Part shown: piece after piece, positions 60,092-64,000 of the stretch
Position numbering within the stretch: the first letter of the stretch is position 1
How the letters are laid out: each line of letters begins with the position of its first letter
Origin: Zhengitettix transpicula
Taxonomy: Eukaryota > Arthropoda > Insecta > Orthoptera > Tetrigidae
NCBI GenBank assembly: GCA_037074705.1
Contig: CM073591.1
Span: 62,498,897-62,562,896 of the forward strand
Length of the DNA: 64,000 nucleotides
Direction of reading: 5' to 3'
Position numbers and translations under genes: made by a program
Notes under the pieces: generated by a model
What the model was told of the DNA's origin: nothing
Seen by the model: only the letters and a program-made list of their open reading frames with translations
Database searches by the model: none

Positions 60092-61619
60092 GTCTTTAAT
60101 AAACTGAATTCTTCTTATCAATTTTATTAACTTAGTAATTGATTTTTCTGATTAAAAGGCCACCAATATTTATTTTCATGAAAGATCAGTCAATTTTTAT
60201 AATTTTAATTTTAATCGTGTTAATGTGTCTTAGAAGTAGAATGAAGTGTATAGAAATAAATATTTCCTATTTTTCGAGTGAAAATTAGTACATTTAAGTT
60301 ATATATCATTGAAAAGAGGATATTAAATATCAACCTCAGCGTAAAATCTTTGAGGAAAACATTATTCGTTGTGCAATCGTCTACAATTTCTGATTCAAGT
60401 AAATAAGTACTTGGCCTTTTACTATAGCCTTTGATTATTTTCCCTCTTGTAAAGAATGATAATGGTTTTAATGATTGTTTTCCATAAATACGAAAATTTG
60501 AAATGAATTTACAGAACCATTTATTATTATTAAACGCATAATATTTACAATTAAATAAAGTTTTATGAAATTACTAACCGTATGCTGACGTATATGATTG
60601 TCATTTAAAGTATTTACAATACAATTTCCGTACCTTGTTTTTCGTTAAATCAAAGTAATTCTAATTAACTCGTAAATAATTAAAATACAATTATAACAGA
60701 TTTAAGTAAATAGAATATATCAGTAATAAAGTCCATAATTTATAAATAGTATTATGATAGTCAATAATAAAATATTTAATGGGGTTTATTGTATAAAATG
60801 CGGCTAAGGCTTTTATTATGAAAGGGGTGGGACAATAATATTATAAGACCGTATTGTAAATTTGTGCTGAAATATAAATAAGCGTAGCGTTTGATTTCGT
60901 ACTGTACTAATATGGTTCATTCGCATCCAGACGTGATTAACTCACAATTAAATGTTGTATATCCATATTATTGAAAAAAGACAAATATATAATATTTATC
61001 TTCACAATGCACCTAATTTTAAAGTTTAGGGTAAAATGTTATAATTGTAAATTAATGAATTTAGGTTTATATATATTATATATATATAATATATAAAAGC
61101 AATGTACGATTATGTTCGAGACGTTTCCAGCAGCAAAATAATTACAAATGTTCAAAGTACTTGTTATTCATCCCCCACCATTAGATGGATATATTTTCAG
61201 ATATTTAAAAATAATTGTTTTAGTAATTAAGAGACATCCTAGTCATACTTAAAATATAAACACACGTTTTATTTTTTGCCTGTGACAAAATAAACATTAT
61301 TACTGTAAGACTTAGTTCTAAAACGTATAAAGGAAAAATAATCCTACATGATACTATTAATAATAAATTAATATTTTATTTAAAAATGACTTAAATATCT
61401 CACCAGAAGGAAGTTCTAAAATCAGCAAAGGGCCGAAAATTTTTCACTATTTGCTGATAACTCTGCTTAATTTTTTTGATAAAATAAGATGGAACAATCT
61501 CATAAAATGAAATTTCTTTTCATTGCTTATTCAGTACATTACATGTTACGGGAGATGTGTTGTGGAGTCCATACATTACTTAGCCAGACAAGGCTGTGAA
61601 ATGAACAGCTTTAATTGCG

Positions 61620-61844
61620 TTGGGCGGAGTGGCTGTAATCTCACCTGGCATTTGTGCGAATTCGATCCATCTTCGGCCAAGGCTTCCCCACGTAGTCCTT
61701 AGAACCGAGGAGGGTGATTTAGCACTCTTATCTACCTCAGACAACCCCAGGGTAAAGAAATGCCTCGATGGTCTGCGTCATCACACGCAACCGCGAAAGC
61801 TACGATGCAAACATCATCACGATCTGACCGTATGGAATAGATAA
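61620..61844 (+). other. Unassigned GC-rich ORF
   Basis: A 74-codon plus-strand frame in an isolated GC-richer island (about 61550-61840). The peptide begins GGVAVISPGICANS and ends HHHDLTVWNR. No recognised domain, no convincing splice sites. Could be an exon, a fragment of an unrecognised element, or chance. Confidence 0.2.
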
Positions 61845-62194
61845 GAACAGAGAATTTTGCTCAGCACATTTGTTTCGGAAGCTGTTATTGTAAAGTACAG
61901 AGAAAATGGAAATGAGCTGCGAAGAGTATTTTTCTGCTGCGTTGATGTAAAATGACACTATAATCGTATTTATAAACATTTATACATAGACTAAAAATGT
62001 AATTTTATTTCTTTTTAAGTAAAAACCTTTATTAAGCAACTATATTTCCATTAGTCACACTAAAGATCGATTGTCTAAGCAATATATAATCAGATGACTG
62101 TGTCAAAATTCTGTTCTTCACTTCTATTTTATTTCTGAACTTCCTGTGGTTTTCTACCATTATTTTAGTCATTTATGATTCCTTTTCTTATTTA

Positions 62195-62695
62195 TTTTTT
62201 GGGCAACAGGCTACATGAGGGTAATCCACGTTGAGCAACTACCCTTTAATAGCATGGGAAGGGATTTGAAAGGCGGGATGCGGAAGGGTAGAGGAAGGTA
62301 GCCAAGGGTTAACTAGGGCGCCCGGGCTATATTTTAAGGATCCTACCCGGCATTCGCCTAAACAAATTCAGGGAAAACCCTAGAAAAACCTGCATCAGGT
62401 AGGTCGGGCATTGAGTACTTGTCCCACGCCCTTCCGTTAGCGGGAGAGGAGTTTTCTGTGGGGACGCAGCATTCCCTTCTCCGTGTTTCGACCAGTTTAG
62501 GAGGCAGCTGGCCGACTATTCCAATGGGAATAGCGGACAACTCTTACTGTATGCCCAAGGTCTGTGACCCCGGAACATACACCTCTCAGAACAGGCCAAG
62601 GTGCCTCGGCTTGTGGGAACCTTAGTTCAAAAACGGAGAGGAAAAGGCATCCCCAAAGATAGCCCCTTCGTATCTCTCCTACAAGGTTCTACCTC
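62195..62695 (-). repeat. Rep-A repeat, copy 8 (minus)
   Basis: Plus-coordinate start is a T run plus GGGCAACAGGCTACATGAGG. All family blocks follow, ending at CTCTCCTACAAGGTTCTACC. It is closely similar to copy 4 but stops about 20-30 bp earlier at its 5' end. The ORFs at 62358-62540 (minus) and 62419-62625 (plus) are by-products. Confidence 0.88.
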
Positions 62696-63295
62696 TGAAT
62701 CTTTTTTATATTTTGAAAATATGACATTTTTATATGTAATAGTTTGACATTGTACTGTAGATACGACTTAGACTATCGAAATCATTGGTAAAATGTTTCA
62801 GCTCACTTACTAACTGTCTGCCGGCTTTATCAGCAAGATATCGCCTATTTCCTCTCAATAACTGTTTTCTGATATAACAATATGTTGATGAAAACATAGT
62901 TAAAATTTTGTACATTTAATTCTGATTATTGTAATAGTTAAGCAAGTATTAATATTAAATTTCTTACAATAGTAAATTAATGTGCCGCTTTAGAAACAGA
63001 AACGGTAGACCTCAGGACACGTTAAATTCATAATTAAAATAGGAATGACTGCTAAGAACAGTCAATGTTTTCGTAACATTAAACGAACCACAAGAAACAT
63101 GGGCAGTGAGAAAAAAAAAGTTAAAAATATTTAAATGATTGAAGGAGCCATACTTTTATTTTAAACTGCAAAAATTCGAAAATATTAATTCTTTGCAAAT
63201 ACATTAGGTAAAATATTAGCATCATATTGTAATTCAAAAGTGTCTCAATATGTTTGGAACTCAAGGGATGCATTGTAGCGCGATTGTTTGATTAT

Positions 63296-63297
<2 letters not shown>
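62696..63297. other. AT-rich spacer
   Basis: No gene recognised; a 61-codon minus frame (62730-62915) has no signature. Confidence 0.5.

Positions 63298-63347
<50 letters not shown>
63298..63347. repeat. (AT)n microsatellite, 50 bp
   Basis: Uninterrupted AT repeat. No LTR end (TGTAAT or ATTACA) abuts it, so it is an unoccupied tract of the kind used by the solo LTRs. Confidence 0.95.
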
Positions 63348-63350
<3 letters not shown>

Positions 63351-64000
63351 TCATTTTAATATAATTAGATTTTAGCAAGGGTTGAGAGCTTGGTAAGTTG
63401 GAATTTGAGCAGGCGCCGCCGAGACGGGGAGATAATCCCTTATGTCTGGAATTGGAAACGTATGATTTGACCCTAGGAAGTTACCTGGTCTGTCGCACCG
63501 TGGGAAACGTCTCTCAGAAAATCCCCGAAATTTGAGTGAACACGTGACTGCCTGAACCAATGACATTTCTTGGTTCAGGAAAGATCGATCTGAAGATGAT
63601 CGAGACGATAGATTTTTTATATCCAGCGAGGTGCCAAAAAACTTTTACCTCTATAATCTCGTATTTTGATTGGGGAAAAAGTAATAATTTTAGATGAACA
63701 ATTAAGATATCTTCTTAGATTGATGAGTGAGATGTTATACATTCGTTCCCCTCCAAAAAATTTAAATGTAAAATCTTATACTAATATTTTAAACAAAATT
63801 TATACTTCTTTAATTTATTTGAGACATTTTTGTAACATAATGTAGACATTCACTTTGTAGTAATATTAAGAGATACGGGTCAGAATACATTTTTTCGGCC
63901 ACACTTTATTGTCAACTATGGGTTTCATTTAGTTTGCATCAGATAAGGCAGAAAACCCTTACTTCTAAATTTTTTCCAAGATATATATGAAATTTTAAGT
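63348..64000. other. GC-richer patch with a perfect hairpin, then AT-rich
   Basis: A patch at about 63370-63600 is GC-richer and holds a 64-codon minus frame (63372-63566) of unknown nature. A perfect 10-bp stem CCTGAACCAA / TTGGTTCAGG with a 9-nt loop lies at 63551-63579, followed by GATCGATCTGAAGATGATCGAG. The remainder to the window end is AT-rich and empty. Confidence 0.5.

Larger units (their letters stand above)
58911..62194. other. AT-rich stretch, mostly empty
   Basis: No gene recognised apart from a weak ORF at 61620-61844 listed separately. Minus frame 59139-59357 and plus frame 59530-59733 have no signature. TA-rich runs lie near 61068-61098. Confidence 0.45.

Overview
This window looks like non-coding DNA from a large, AT-rich animal genome, most probably an insect. 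The evidence is a decayed mariner transposon, a decayed LINE with a gag-like CCHC ORF1 and TAA-type tail, a Penelope-like endonuclease remnant, tRNA-derived SINEs, solo LTRs and many (AT)n microsatellites. No bacterial-type operon, ribosome-binding site or dense coding is present. A large-genome polyneopteran such as a cockroach, termite or stick insect would fit the repeat load, but that is inference. I found no host gene I can name; nearly all short ORFs are chance frames or shadows of repeats.

Layout. 1-12 kb: AT-rich DNA with two copies of a tRNA-derived SINE (about 1.4 and 7.3 kb, minus strand) and a short copy of repeat family 'Rep-B' (8.25-8.96 kb). 12.4-13.6 kb: an inverted pair of 'Rep-A', a poly-A-tailed, variably 5'-truncated repeat of about 0.5-0.7 kb with eight copies in the window. 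21-25.5 kb: a long foldback, a Penelope-like GIY-YIG endonuclease remnant, and an I/Jockey-like LINE remnant whose ORF1 is largely readable but whose ORF2 is missing. 25.6-28.8 kb: a long Rep-B copy made of two internal tandem arrays, one alternating about 311/262 bp and one of 281-bp units. 30-33.3 kb: a solo LTR and a nearly complete but dead mariner. 34.9-36.6 kb: Rep-B and Rep-A copies. 39.5-45.4 kb: a second foldback, two more solo LTRs and two unassigned coding-like stretches on the minus strand. 47-53.4 kb: more Rep-A copies and a fourth solo LTR inside an (AT)n tract. 56.7-57.8 kb: a diverged minisatellite of about 30-bp units. The rest is sparse apart from Rep-A copies and a 50-bp (AT)n.

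Three observations tie the window together. First, four related solo LTRs have intact TG...CA-type ends and 4-bp duplications (ATAT three times, ATGT once), three of them inside (AT)n tracts, which points to an integrase with AT-repeat preference. Second, five sites share a motif of identical geometry, CTGANGA + 17 nt + GAAAM or a one- or two-base variant, resembling a hammerhead ribozyme core; a sixth site is a looser relative and one more keeps only the 3' half. Hammerheads are known from Penelope-like elements, and a Penelope-like remnant lies in the same window. Third, Rep-B shows higher-order tandem structure inside an interspersed element. All element coding regions seen are broken.
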